Assembly (NCBI RefSeq): GCF_910592395.1
Contig: NC_088310.1
Coordinates: forward strand, 9,801,501 to 9,865,500
Direction: 5' to 3'
Length of the DNA: 64,000 nucleotides
From: Lineus longissimus
Taxonomy: Eukaryota; Nemertea; Pilidiophora; Heteronemertea; Lineidae
Positions within the stretch are counted from its first letter, which is position 1; each line of letters starts with the position of its first letter. A model generated the notes under the pieces. That model saw only the letters and a list, made by a program, of their open reading frames with translations, did no database searches and was not told where the DNA came from. Shown here piece by piece: positions 47,001 to 57,158 of this stretch. The translations under genes were made by a program, and so were the position numbers.

Positions 47001-50000
47001 ATTTTCAAGAATTCTCCAGCACCAAAAGGGTCAAATTGCCTTGCATTCTTTCCCCGTCGTAATCCAGAAACATTTCTGTAAAAACCAATGAGTACGGGGC
47101 TACACTTGGCCCTTTTCAGGCCAGTTGAAAAAGCCAAGTGGCACTGACTGAGCCTCAGAGCCCACAAGTAGATGTCTGGCACTGACTGAAGTGTGGTTAA
47201 TGAGGGAGTGCATGAATTTGTACTAAAAGCAATTATTTCCATTTTCAGAGATCTGGAACTTATCGTAAAACTTCGCTGTGAGATTCCAGCCCAGGCCCAT
47301 GCGATCAATGTGTCCGCTGTCATACCAGTACCAAAAGCCACCACAAAGTAAGTTGATGAAAATAAGCGTGATATACATTGTACGTGTTTCCATAATTCAA
47401 CCGTCTTTTGGCACAGAAGGGGTTAATTTGGTATCTTGTGCAGAAGTTGTGCAAGAACAATATCACTTTTCTAAAACTAGACACCCAAACGAACATTTTG
47501 ATACCAAATTCAACTTGTTATACCTCCGATAGGGGTGTGGTGTCTTTTTTCAACCCCCGGCCGCTGGACGACATGTATGATAGTTTCGTTTTATCATTAA
47601 ATTTTATTTAAGGGTTGTAATCAAAATTTAGTTTAAGAATACACAATACACTGACTACACATGTTCAACTCCAATTTACCATAAAGTTAAACCTCTCTTT
47701 AGGCAGGACACCCTCTCTATTGAGGACACTGATTTTAGTTCCAATCTGATCATTTTCGTTCAATTTGACCTCTGTAATCAGGATACCTCTGTATAAAGGA
47801 CAGCAATTCTTTGTCCGTAGGGTATCCCAAATGGAGAGGTGCTACTATACATTGTACACTGATTGCACATATCCAACTGCAGCAGGATATTTCTGGTATT
47901 GCCATGAGCTTCCTTGTGTAACTGAACACGTTATATATAATTTATTCACATTCTGACTTTCAGTATGATTCCCCAATTGACTGGACCTGGCCAGACGGCT
48001 GAATTCATTCAAAAGGAAAAACGTATAAAATGGACGCTGAAAAAAATATTCGGCGGTTCAGAAACAACAGTTAAATTTAAGGTAACTGCATGTAATATTT
48101 GGCGGATCAGAAACAACAGTTAAATTTAAGGTAACTGCATGTAATGTTTGGCGGATCAGAAACAACAGTTAAATTTAAGGTAACTGCATGTAATGTTTGG
48201 CGGATTAGAAACAACAGTTAAATTTAAGGTAACTGCATGTAATATTTGGCGGATCAGAAACAACAGTTAAATTTAAGGTAACTGCATGCAATGCTTACAT
48301 CAGCATACAATTTTTTGTAATCGGAAAATTTTTTAGGTGTGTTTTGATTTGTGTTTTTGTGACAAGTGAAATTCGTGAAAATAAAAAAAAGTTGGGAAAA
48401 TTTATTGCAATAACTGTTACAGTGTTCTCAAACGTCAAATTACAAAAATCATGCCAAAGAAGCAATTGTACCAGACTGCAATCTCAACTGCCATATAGAT
48501 CCCTTATTCACTAGTCTCTGTTACTAAGATACTAAACTATAGTCATATCTCCCTAATTCAAGTTGGGGGAGGGACATGAGGGGTTGTGATAACAAAGCCA
48601 GAAAAAGGGGTTGGGGATTGGAGATTGTTGTACCCCCCTGGAGTGGGTCCAGGAAAAACGTATAAAATGGACGCTGAAAAAAATATTCGGCGGTTCAGAA
48701 ACAACAGTTAAATTTAAGGTAACTGCATGTAATATTTGGCGGATCAGAAACAACAGGTAAATTTAAGGTAACTGCGTGTAATGTTTGGCGGATTAGAAAC
48801 AACAGTTAAATTTAAGGTAACTGCATGTAATGTTTGGCGGATCAGAAACAACAGTTAAATTCAAGGTAACTGCATGTAATGTTTGGCGGATCAGAAACAA
48901 CAGTTAAATTTAAGGTAACTGCATGAAATGATTGGCGGATAAGAAACAACAGTTAAATTTAAGGTAACTGCATGTAATGTTTGGCGGATCAGAAACAACA
49001 GTTAAATTTAAGGTAACTGCATGTAATGTTTGGCGGATTAGAAACAACAGTTAAATTTAAGGTAACTGCATGTAATATTTGGCGGATCAGAAACAACAGT
49101 TAAATTTAAGGTAACTGCATGCAATGCTTACATCAGCATACAATGTTTTGTAATCGGAAAATTTTTTAGGTGTGTTTTGATTTGTGTTTTTGTGACAAGT
49201 GAAATTCGTGAAAATAAAAAAAAGTTGGGAAAATTTATTGCAATAACTGTTACAGTGTTCTCAAACGTCAAATTACAAAAATCATGCCAAAGAAGCAATT
49301 GTACCAGACTGCAATCTCAACTGCCATATAGATCCCTTATTCACTAGTCTCTGTTACTAAGATACTAAACTATAGTCATATCTCCCTAATTCAAGTTGGG
49401 GGAGGGACATGAGGGGTTGTGATAACAAAGCCAGAAAAAGGGGTTGGGGATTGGAGATTGTTGTACCCCCCTGGAGTGGGTCCAGGAAAAACGTATAAAA
49501 TGGACGCTGAAAAAAATATTCGGCGGTTCAGAAACAACAGTTAAATTTAAGGTAACTGCATGTAATATTTGGCGGATCAGAAACAACAGGTAAATTTAAG
49601 GTAACTGCGTGTAATGTTTGGCGGATTAGAAACAACAGTTAAATTTAAGGTAACTGCATGTAATGTTTGGCGGATCAGAAACAACAGTTAAATTCAAGGT
49701 AACTGCATGTAATGTTTGGCGGATCAGAAACAACAGTTAAATTTAAGGTAACTGCATGAAATGATTGGCGGATAAGAAACAACAGTTAAATTTAAGGTAA
49801 CTGCATGTAATGTTTGGCGGATCAGAAACAACAGTTAAATTTAAGGTAACTGCATGTAATGTTTGGCGGATTAGAAACAACAGTTAAATTTAAGGTAACT
49901 GCATGTAATATTTGGCGGATCAGAAACAACAGTTAAATTTAAGGTAACTGCATGCAATGCTTACATCAGCATACAATGTTTTGTAATCGGAAAATTTTTT

Positions 50001-50798
50001 AGGTGTGTTTTGATTTGTGTTTTTGTGACAAGTGAAATTCGTGAAAATAAAAAAAAGTTGGGAAAATTTATTGCAATAACTGTTACAGTGTTCTCAAACG
50101 TCAAATTACAAAAATCATGCCAAAGAAGCAATTGTACCAGACTGCAATCTCAACTGCCATATAGATCCCTTATTCACTAGTCTCTGTTACTAAGATACTA
50201 AACTATAGTCATATCTCCCTAATTCAAGTTGGGGGAGGGACATGAGGGGTTGTGATAACAAAGCCAGAAAAAGGGGTTGGGGATTGGAGATTGTTGTACC
50301 CCCCTGGAGTGGGTCCATCAAAAACTCAGGGTGCAAGGAAGAACTCTAGAACTTGTGCGATCTGATGACTCGAACAAGACACGAGGGCAGTAGTCTTATT
50401 TTATAACCTCGTCTGCCGTAGACCCCTTTGATATTCTTAAATCTTCATTACTCAGATATCAAACTAGTACACATGTAATTGAGTGTTTCTGCCCTTTGAC
50501 TTAGGAAACTTACGTTTATAGCCAACCTGAACAATGCCTAGGTTTGGCGTCTTTTAAATGATTGTGACCATCTGCTGCTATAAAAACGTCCTGTTTCTTT
50601 CAGTTGAACATCCCCAATAGGACGAAGGCATACCACCTGGAGTTAGGTCCGATGGCTTTAGACTTTGAGATATCTGGCCATGTGCCCTCTGGAGTAAATA
50701 TACGCTTCCTGAAGGTATTCGATAAGGACGCGACGTTCATCCCACATCGATGGATTCGGTATATAACTGTGCCAGACTCTTACATCATCCGATTTTGA
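37959..50798 (+). CDS. AP4M1: AP-4 complex subunit mu-1 (AP4M1), 5'-incomplete
   Basis: Medium (mu) subunit of the AP-4 adaptor, which sorts cargo such as ATG9 at the trans-Golgi network. Eleven exons join in phase to 395 residues: end of the longin-like N-domain (YFVATTKADVSS, LLYELLDDFMDNGYVQ), a short linker, then the mu homology domain from EQRKNEIFVDVVERLSVL through KVKMKCFLDG, LDEFEENKTLL, KLRCEIPAQ, IKWTLKKIFGG and the C-terminus RWIRYITVPDSYIIRF. The ending (WVRHLSHSDAYVIRI in human) and the short linker favour mu-4 over mu-1, mu-2 or mu-3. Human AP4M1 has 453 residues; the first 50-60 were not found. Gene is head-to-head with AKT and its introns hold several minisatellites and transposons. 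Confidence 0.94.
38190..38440. repeat. SINE-like element with G run
   Basis: GGCGCTTTTCACTG and AAAGCACTTTACAGTATTA, plus a minus-strand CCCTGGTTTGATACC that resembles a B box. A long G run at about 38361-38377. Classification is tentative. Confidence 0.45.
38838..38909. mobile_element. Pogo-like MITE, right half
   Basis: AATCAGGACACCTCTCTATT to GAGAGGTTCTACTG; left half missing. Confidence 0.8.
39014..39110 (+). CDS. AP4M1: AP4M1 exon b (N-domain)
   Basis: 97 nt. (R)LYHLCKDFCGLVSEESL, RTNIILLYELLDDFM. Acceptor TTTCAG, donor GTAAGT. Confidence 0.95.
39130..39632. mobile_element. DNA-transposon relic, uninterrupted copy
   Basis: Ends CTGGAGAATCAATTCCCCAA and GGCAATCTGGAGAATTCATT, about 503 bp, reverse complement of the split element at 6040-6725. 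Starts about 20 bases after the donor of exon 39014-39110. Confidence 0.72.
39879..39989 (+). CDS. AP4M1: AP4M1 exon c
   Basis: 111 nt, 37 codons. DNGYVQLSSTEKLKSYIQSD, then PVAIRPARTPDNMTSGL. Equivalent to DYGYVQTTSTEMLRNFIQ of human mu-4. Acceptor TTTCAG, donor GTAAGT. Confidence 0.96.
40027..41116. repeat. 82/94-bp minisatellite in AP4M1 intron
   Basis: About 12 tandem units (AGAGGATGTCTATTTGGGTG, GAGCCAGGCAGAAACCTGGG). Two unit lengths alternate according to whether a 12-bp ATTAGTTCATGT-type insert is present. Begins 37 bases after the donor of exon 39879-39989. Confidence 0.95.
41468..42025. repeat. Triple inverted-direct repeat (tandem palindromes)
   Basis: One segment of about 170-190 bp (GCTGCTGGTTCCCACTGTAG, AAAGAGATGTCGGTTTTTGC) appears three times in alternating orientation: plus at about 41480-41660, inverted at about 41670-41825, plus again at about 41825-42025. 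The copies look almost identical. Ends with TCTAGAGTGTTAAAGAAAAA. Confidence 0.9.
42030..43170. other. AP4M1 intron sequence, no feature seen
   Basis: AT-rich unique sequence. Nothing recognised. Confidence 0.4.
43180..43254 (+). CDS. AP4M1: AP4M1 exon d (linker)
   Basis: 75 nt, 25 codons: FGLEFKNVVPPNAADKPVV then RPRHEQ. Matches the short linker of human mu-4 (LFG... RPVLSSRSDQ). Acceptor TTGGCAG, donor GTAGGG. Confidence 0.9.
43368..44284. mobile_element. DNA element with ACACTCTTAAAAA ends
   Basis: Perfect 13-bp inverted termini (ACACTCTTAAAAA / complement) and a subterminal inverted repeat (GAGAATCAAAATCCTGAACT at 43533 versus complement near 44180). It carries an 87-codon minus-strand frame (43873-43610, MTSLFRTLSAPFLERCISLL) of unknown nature. 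No catalytic transposase domain. Confidence 0.78.
44655..44720 (+). CDS. AP4M1: AP4M1 exon e (start of mu homology domain)
   Basis: 66 nt, 22 codons. EQRKNEIFVDVVERLSVLVD then SS, near-identical to QKNEVFLDVVERLSVL of human mu-4. Acceptor TTTTCAG, donor GTGAGT. Confidence 0.97.
45204..45426. mobile_element. TTAA-bounded MITE family C, full copy
   Basis: 223 bp. TTAAAGGGGGACTATAGGCA left, GATGCCTATAGTACCCCTTT right, TTAA at both ends. Confidence 0.87.
45694..45921 (+). CDS. AP4M1: AP4M1 exon f (mu homology domain core)
   Basis: 228 nt, 76 codons. GNLVRSEISGKVKMKCFLDG, TIRLGLNEDL, CVKLDEFEENKTLLIYPPEG. Acceptor TTTCAG, donor GTACGT. Confidence 0.98.
46670..46761 (+). CDS. AP4M1: AP4M1 exon g
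   Basis: 92 nt. FSAMTYTHQEEAYQAQPIKV, LHFIDDTDIN(K). Acceptor TTTCAG, donor GTAAGT. Confidence 0.93.
47249..47347 (+). CDS. AP4M1: AP4M1 exon h
   Basis: 99 nt. DLELIVKLRCEIPAQAHAIN, VSAVIPVPKATT. Equivalent to [20 protein letters not shown] of human. Acceptor TTTCAG, donor GTAAGT. Confidence 0.96.
47684..47848. mobile_element. Pogo-like MITE, degenerate copy
   Basis: ACCCTCTCTATTGAGGACAC and TCAATTTGACCTCTGTAATC identify the family; termini are eroded. In the AP4M1 intron. Confidence 0.75.
47964..48081 (+). CDS. AP4M1: AP4M1 exon i (its 3' end is amplified in the next intron)
   Basis: 118 nt. (N)MIPQLTGPGQTAEFIQK, EKRIKWTLKKIFGGSETTVK, FK. Acceptor TTTCAG, donor GTAACT. The last 68 nt plus donor are the seed of the repeat array at 48014-50316. 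Confidence 0.95.
48014..50316 (+). repeat. Nested tandem array derived from AP4M1 exon i and its splice donor
   Basis: Three higher-order units start with the exon phrase AGGAAAAACGTATAAAATGG at 48014, 48651 and 49484 (lengths 637, 833 and 833). Each contains short 49-bp repeats made of the exon end plus donor (AACAGTTAAATTTAAG|GTAACTG): 5, 9 and 9 copies, 23 in all. The 196-bp length difference equals four short units. The two 833-bp units appear virtually identical, so this is recent. Confidence 0.95.
50604..50798 (+). CDS. AP4M1: AP4M1 last exon
   Basis: 195 nt including TGA. LNIPNRTKAYHLELGPMAL, FEISGHVPSGVNIRFLKVFD, RWIRYITVPDSYIIRF. Acceptor TTTCAG. The RWIRY...SYIIRF ending is diagnostic of mu subunits. 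Confidence 0.97.
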   Translation: MNIPNRTKAYHLELGPMALDFEISGHVPSGVNIRFLKVFDKDATFIPHRWIRYITVPDSYIIRF

Positions 50799-50894
50799 AT
50801 AGATTTTGCTTATTGACTGCAATTGTGAGCGATAGACTGTTCCTCCTTTATAGTGCTGCACTTGATGAGGTCAAACGACATAATGGGTGAAATG

Positions 50895-50900
50895 AATAAA
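50895..50900 (+). terminator. AP4M1 candidate polyadenylation signal
   Basis: AATAAA 97 nt after the stop codon. A partial pogo-like MITE starts 20 bases later, so cleavage may occur inside it. Confidence 0.6.
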
Positions 50901-50919
50901 GACTTGGCAAATGCTTTTA

Positions 50920-50975
50920 CAGTAGAACCTCTCTATTAAGGACACCCTCGGGACTGACAAGTGCTGTCCTTAATG
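50920..50975. mobile_element. Pogo-like MITE, left end
   Basis: CAGTAGAACCTCTCTATTAA to GACAAGTGCTGTCCTTAAT, then unrelated sequence. Confidence 0.8.
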
Positions 50976-51259
50976 GTCTGGTTTTCGTGATGGTTGTTTT
51001 ACTCTCGCTAGAATACTGCCGGTGATCCATCTCATGCCAAGGTTATATGTAAATGTATATTATATATACAAATATATTTATTGTTGTTTCAGTACTTGCC
51101 TTATTAGTTATATGACATGTCAACTACAAGGATAATCCCGAGTTACATATTTTGGAGCTTAACTCCAATGATCAGACCACAAATACAAGGATATATGTCA
51201 TGACAACAAGATAGAAGTACTTAAGTGGAAAGATCATAAAATGTTTCCCTGCATGGAGG

Positions 51260-53905
51260 AGCATTACAATATGTGACCCGGTAGATTGTGACATTCTTAG
51301 TAGTCTTGCACCTAGGAGTGCTTTCCAAGATAGTGAAAGTGTCCCTGGTGTCTGCTGAATGTGACGTTTCCACTTCCACAGATGTGCTTTCACTGATTGT
51401 GATAGTGTCCCTGTTGTCTGATGATTGTGACAATTCCCCTTGCACAGGTTTGCTTTCTCAGATTATGATGGTGTCCCTGGTGTTTGTTGATCGTGACTTT
51501 CTCCCTTGCACACGAATACTTTCCCCAGATTGTGATAGGTGTTGGTTGTGACATTGTCCCTGCACATGAGTGCTTTCTCAGATTGTGATGGTGTCCCTGC
51601 AGTCTGCTGATTGTGACATTCCCCCTTGCATATCAGTGCTTTCTCAGATTGTGATGGTGTCCCTGCAGTCTGCTGATTGTGACATTCCCCCTTGCATATC
51701 AGTGCTTTCTCAGATTGTGATGGTGTCCCTGCAGTCTGCTGATTGTGACATTCCCCCTTGCATATCAGTGCTTTCTCAGATTGTGATGGTGTCCCTGCAA
51801 TCTGCTGATTGTGACATTCCCCCTTGCATATCAGTGCTTTCTCAGATTGTGATGGTGTCCCTGCAGTCTGCTGATTGTGACATTCCCCCTTGCATATCAG
51901 TGCTTTCTCAGATTGTGATGGTGTCCCTGCAATCTGCTGATTGTGACATTCCCCCTTGCATATCAGTGCTTTCTCAGATTGTGATGGTGTCCCTGCAATC
52001 TGCTGATTGTGACATTCCCCCTTGCATATCAGTGCTTTCTCAGATTGTGATGGTGTCCCTGCAATCTGCTGATTGTGACATTCCCCCTTGCATATCAGTG
52101 CTTTCTCAGATTGTGATGGTGTCCCTGCAATCTGCTGATTGTGGCATTCTCCCTTGTACATCAGTGCTTTCTGTGATTGTCATAGTGTCCCTGCAGTCTG
52201 CTGATTGTGACATTCTTGGAGTGCAGGAGTGCATCTGCTGGAGTGCTTTCCTAGATTGTGATAGTGTCCCTAGTGTATGTTAACTGCGACACTCCACTTG
52301 CCCACAGGAGTGCATCTGCTGGAGTGCTTTCCTAGATTGTGATAGTGTCCCTAGTGTATGTTAACTGCGACACTCCACTTGCCCACAGGAATGCATCTGC
52401 TGGAGTGCTTTCCTAGATTGTGATAGTGTCCCTAGTGTATGTTAACTGCGACACTCCACTTGCCCACAGGAGTGCATCTGCTGGAGTGCTTTCCTAGATA
52501 GTGGTAGTGTACCTAGTGTATGTTAACTGCGACACTCCACTTGCCCATAGGAGTGCATCTGCTGGAGTGCTTTCCTAGATTGTGATAGTGTCCCTAGTGT
52601 ATGTTAACTGCGACACTCCACTTGCCCATAGGAGTGCATCTGCTGGAGTGCTTTCCTATATTGTGATAGTGTCCCTAGTGTATGTTAACTGCGACACTCC
52701 ACTTGCCCATAGGAGTGCATCTGCTGGAGTGCTTTCCTAGATTGTGATAGTGTCCCTAGTGTATGTTAACTGCGACACTCCACTTGCCCATAGGAGTGCA
52801 TCTGCTGGAGAGTCCCTGCAGTCTGCTGATTGTGACATTCTCCCTCGCACAGGAGTCCTTTCCCCAGATTGTGATAGTGTCCCTGTTATCCGATTATTTT
52901 GACAATTTCCCTTGCACAGAAGTACTTTCTCAGATTGTGATAGTGTCGCTGGAGTCTGCTGATTGTGACATTCTCCCCTGGACAAGAATGCTTTCCCAGA
53001 TTGTGAGTGTCCGTGGAGTCTGTTGATTGTGACATTCTTACTTGCACCTAGGAGTGCCTTCCAAGATTGTCTGATAGTGTCCATGGTGTCTGCTGAATGT
53101 GACATTTTCACTTGCATAGATGTGCTTTCCCTGATTGTGATAGTGTCCCTGGTGTCTGCTGAATGTGACATTTTCACTTGCATAGATGTGCTTTCCCTGA
53201 TTGTGATAGTGTCCCTGGTGTCTGCTGAATATGACATTTTCACTTGCATAGATGTGCTTTCCCAGATTGTGATAGTGTCCCTGGTGTCTGCTGAATGTGA
53301 CATTTTCACTTGCATAGATGTGCTTTCCCTGATTGTGATAGTGTCCCTGGTGTCTGCTGAATGTGACATTTTCACTTGCATAGATGTGCTTTCCCAGATT
53401 GTGATAGTGTCCCTGGTGTCTGCTGAATGTGACATTTTCACTTGCATAGATGTGCTTTCCCTGATTGTGATAGTGTCCCTGGTGTCTGCTGAATGTGACA
53501 TTTTCACTTGCATAGATGTGCTTTCCCTGATTGTGATAGTGTCTCTGGTTCTGTTAACTGTACAACTCCACTTGTGCACAGGAGTGGTTTCCCAGATTGT
53601 GACATTTTCAATTGCACAGATGTGCTTTCCCAGATTGTGATAGTGTCCCTGGTGTCTGCTGAATGTGACATTTTCACTTGCATAGATGTGCTTTCCCTGA
53701 TTGTGATAGTGTCCCTGATGTCTACTGAATGTGACATTTTCACTTGCACACAGGCTTGCTTTTCCCAGATGTGATAGAGTCTCTGTTGTCTGATTATTGT
53801 GACAATTCCCCTTGCACAGGAGTGCTTTCTCAGATTGTGATAGGTGTTGGTTGTGACATTCCCCCTTGTACAGCTTTCTCAGATTGTGAAAGTGTTCATG
53901 GAGTC
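51260..53905. repeat. Large 66/81-bp minisatellite downstream of AP4M1
   Basis: Three blocks share the core CAGATTGTGATAGTGTCCCT: about nine 66-bp units at 51550-52170, about six 81-bp units at 52290-52800 and about seven 66-bp units at 53080-53540, with degenerate copies around them and on to about 54340. Because 66 and 81 are multiples of three, frames of 205-280 codons run open on both strands; they are repeat products with no promoter, splice or domain support. Confidence 0.94.
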
Positions 53906-54342
53906 TACTGATTGATTCTCTCTTGCACTGGAATGCTTACTCAGAAAGCACCATATTTTGGCACCAAATATATTATTGTAACCCCCATCATGCTGGCTTT
54001 ACTATTCAATTTATGTCTCTATATTTATTGCACCTTACACCGTCCAAGTCTGAAGCTACGACGAAATATGCAGTACCCAGGTAGTTTTAGATGGCCCCCA
54101 AATTAGACTAGCTCAGCCTCACCAGCCAGGCCAGTGGGTGGTGCAATACACCAAAATGCTTTTCCAGATGGTGAATAATGCCCCCAGTGCCTTTTGCTTG
54201 CGACATTTACCCCTGCACAGGTGTGCTTTCCAAGATTGTGACAATGTCCCCTGTTGTGACATTATTCTCCAGTGCAAACAAGGGCTTCCAGAACGGTGAA
54301 AATATGGTCTTCTCTTCAAATGACAGTTTCTCTTGCAGAATC

Positions 54343-54571
54343 TTAAAGGGGGACTATAGGCAGGAGCAGAAGGGCTAATTTGGCCGTCTCCAGGGTGACT
54401 AATACACACAGTAAGGGCCCTGGGTCATGTTATATCAGCACTAAATATATTCCTCGTACAAGCGTTAATCATTTCGACATACTGTGAGATGTGAGAGACC
54501 CCTATTGCCTATTGGCGACTTCCTGTAACTTTATCTTACCTGCCTAGCTACTGCCTATATAGTCACTTTAA
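54343..54571. mobile_element. TTAA-bounded MITE family C, full copy
   Basis: 229 bp, TTAAAGGGGGACTATAGGCA left, CTGCCTATATAGTCACTTTA right, TTAA ends. Confidence 0.87.
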
Positions 54572-56867
54572 CCTGCCTATATGCTAAACGTACTTCATAG
54601 TAATGCTGTTACATTTAGAATGTTCGCCAGTGTTGATAAGAAGAACGAAAAGGCACACAAAATTTTGGACTCAATCAACCAAAGAGCTTTTCTGATCATT
54701 TCTGTTGCGAGAAGAATGATAAAGTTCCAGTAAACTTAGTTTTGAGCCAATGTAGGGTATGCGTGAAGAAAGAGTGTATACATCTGCATCGGCATACTAA
54801 CTAAAGAGCAAAGAAATATTACAAAACTGATTATTCATTAAAATGGACTTATTTATCCTTTATTTCCATGAAATAGCAGGTAAATAGTTACAATGACTTA
54901 TCAGTTCAATGTTATTTGGACCACAAGGAAATGGCAATATGTTAGAAAGACACTCAGAACACCTGGGTTAAATTGTTAAAAGACCCAATCATCTACTGGT
55001 TGTTTACAAGTAGGTAAAGATATTTCATAGGGTCACTTTGGAAGTGGTTCACTTTCGACAAAAACCTTCCCAACACCAGAAATAAAGTTCAATTCGAACA
55101 GCATGATTATTTTTCAAACGGTTCAAATTCTTAGCCACAGTTTATGCTACAAAATAACACTTTTTCAAGGAAAGCATGCGACTTGCTTTGTCAAAAGTAG
55201 GCAGGTGTTTGCGGTCAAGAACAGAAGACATTATTAGCTGTGAGGATGAGCTGATTGTGCAGACAATCACCTTTTTAAATTGATGTATGACACAGAGAGT
55301 TTGCTGGGTCCTTCTTATAACCGACCAAAGCTGACCTTTCCAACAATCCGTTTTTTAGCTGATCACCAATTCATATTATTTCATGATATTTATGTTTTGT
55401 CAAGTTTTGTATGCATAAAAATTTTTGTTTTTCGGTAAAAACGAAAAGTTGGGCTTAGTTGGTCATGGTCAGGAATTATTACGACCGAATATTATACAGT
55501 ACAGTAAACCCAGAAATATGGGCCTGCCTTATATTGTCGCGTTTCCAGATAATAATCATGAAATACCTGGCCGCAAAAAAGAAAATCAAATGAAAATTAC
55601 TGTAACTGGGTTGTCAAAATGCTAAGATAAACGTACACAAATGTTACCATTTCACCAAGCCGCGAATAAAAATTGTAGCGAATATTTCCAGGTATACTTT
55701 AACGTAATGAGTAACATCATAATGATTCAAAACAGCTCAGCACACTTAGGAAATTCGTATTCCTATGCTTTTCCCCCCAAGTGATTTTTTTCACAGATCA
55801 CTATCTTCCAATAACCAGACACAGTAAAATCGGAAAGACTATGAGGGAATTATTCATATTCCCAGAAAAAAATATTTTGCAAATTTTTGCCTTCCTTGCC
55901 TCCAAATGTTTTTCTTCCTTTTCTCCATTTGCCACAAGCACCTACTTTTGACAGAGCTGGTCACCTGTCACAAAAACGAGAGAAAAAAGTTGCCCCTGTT
56001 TATAACAAGGGTATGGAAGTTAACAAAGGCATTGCCGTTACTGTATATGCCAGGGGGTTGTGGCTACAATAAATACTTTACTGGCTTTCTTTAAGAAGAC
56101 ATCTTTTAATACCTCTAACTGGCCAATAAAACTTGGCTGAATCTCTCAATACATTTAAGTAAGTGTGACACACTTAAAAAGTTTTCATCACTTTGTTCTT
56201 TCTATCAGCTGTAACTAACTACATGTATACCATTCTTTACGTGTTGAAAACAATTCAAAAGAAAAGTGCAAAAAGAAAAAATAGCAGAAAAATACAGATA
56301 TTAACAAGTAAAACAATACGATGAATTTGATATGAGTTTAGCATCTCGAGAAGTTCTCTCGTTACCCACATTGATCTAATTGGTAAAGCTGGAATGATGA
56401 AGAACAGATGGCATATACATGTATATTAAAATAGTGGGAAAAAGCTACTCTACATGTATCTGCAGGGTATGGTTATCAGAAACAAATCCAACCAGACTGG
56501 AACAAAACCATGAGCAGATGGCCCAAAGAGATATATTTGATGACCTATTATTCATTTTAACATATTGAAGTAAAATAGCTCTCCAACGCCAAAATATGGT
56601 CTTGGCTGTGAGAGAGGTTCAGTGGTAATACCGATATGACCCATGTTAGTAATAAACATCACAGCCTGTTGAAGCGATCACTCTGGTTCCTCACTCCATT
56701 TCCAAAAAATTCCACATTTGTTGCAGAAACAGAAAAGTCCACATAAAAAAAATGCCGTTTCACATTTCTTAATCACATTTTTTTACTGTGCATTCGTTCA
56801 GATATTGTGCACGCAAATATGTAAGCAAAAAAAAAAAGAAAAAAGTACAAAGTACATAGTACTAGTA
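54572..56867. other. Intergenic, no feature seen
   Basis: AT-rich unique sequence. No exon or repeat recognised. Confidence 0.45.
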
Positions 56868-57027
56868 CAGTTGAACCTCTCTACTAAGGACACCCTTGGG
56901 ACTGACAAGTGTTGTCCTTAATAGAGAGGTGTCCAGATTAGAGAGGTCAAATTGAACGGAAACAACCAATTTGGGACCAAAGCTAGTGTCATTAATAGAG
57001 AGGTGTCCGCTAAGAGAGGTTCTACTG
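56868..57027. mobile_element. Pogo/Tigger-like MITE, full copy
   Basis: CAGTTGAACCTCTCTACTAA to GAGAGGTTCTACTG, TA on both sides, 160 bp. Confidence 0.88.
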
Positions 57028-57111
57028 TAGTAGTATACATGTATGAATGCAACCTCGCATGAGTAAAAATAGTAGCAGTGATTACATCGGAGAACGGTTA
57101 CGAAACCGAAT

Positions 57112-57112
57112 T

Positions 57113-57157
<45 letters not shown>
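57112..57157. repeat. (ATG)n microsatellite
   Basis: About 15 ATG trinucleotides in a row. Confidence 0.95.

Positions 57158-57158
<1 letters not shown>

Noticed and set aside
48553-49586. Two identical 66-codon minus-strand frames
   Set aside because: Copies of the same non-coding stretch in the 833-bp duplication.
51463-53640. Long open frames of 205-280 codons on both strands
   Set aside because: They are 22-residue peptide repeats produced by 66-bp tandem DNA units; both strands are open because the unit is a multiple of three.
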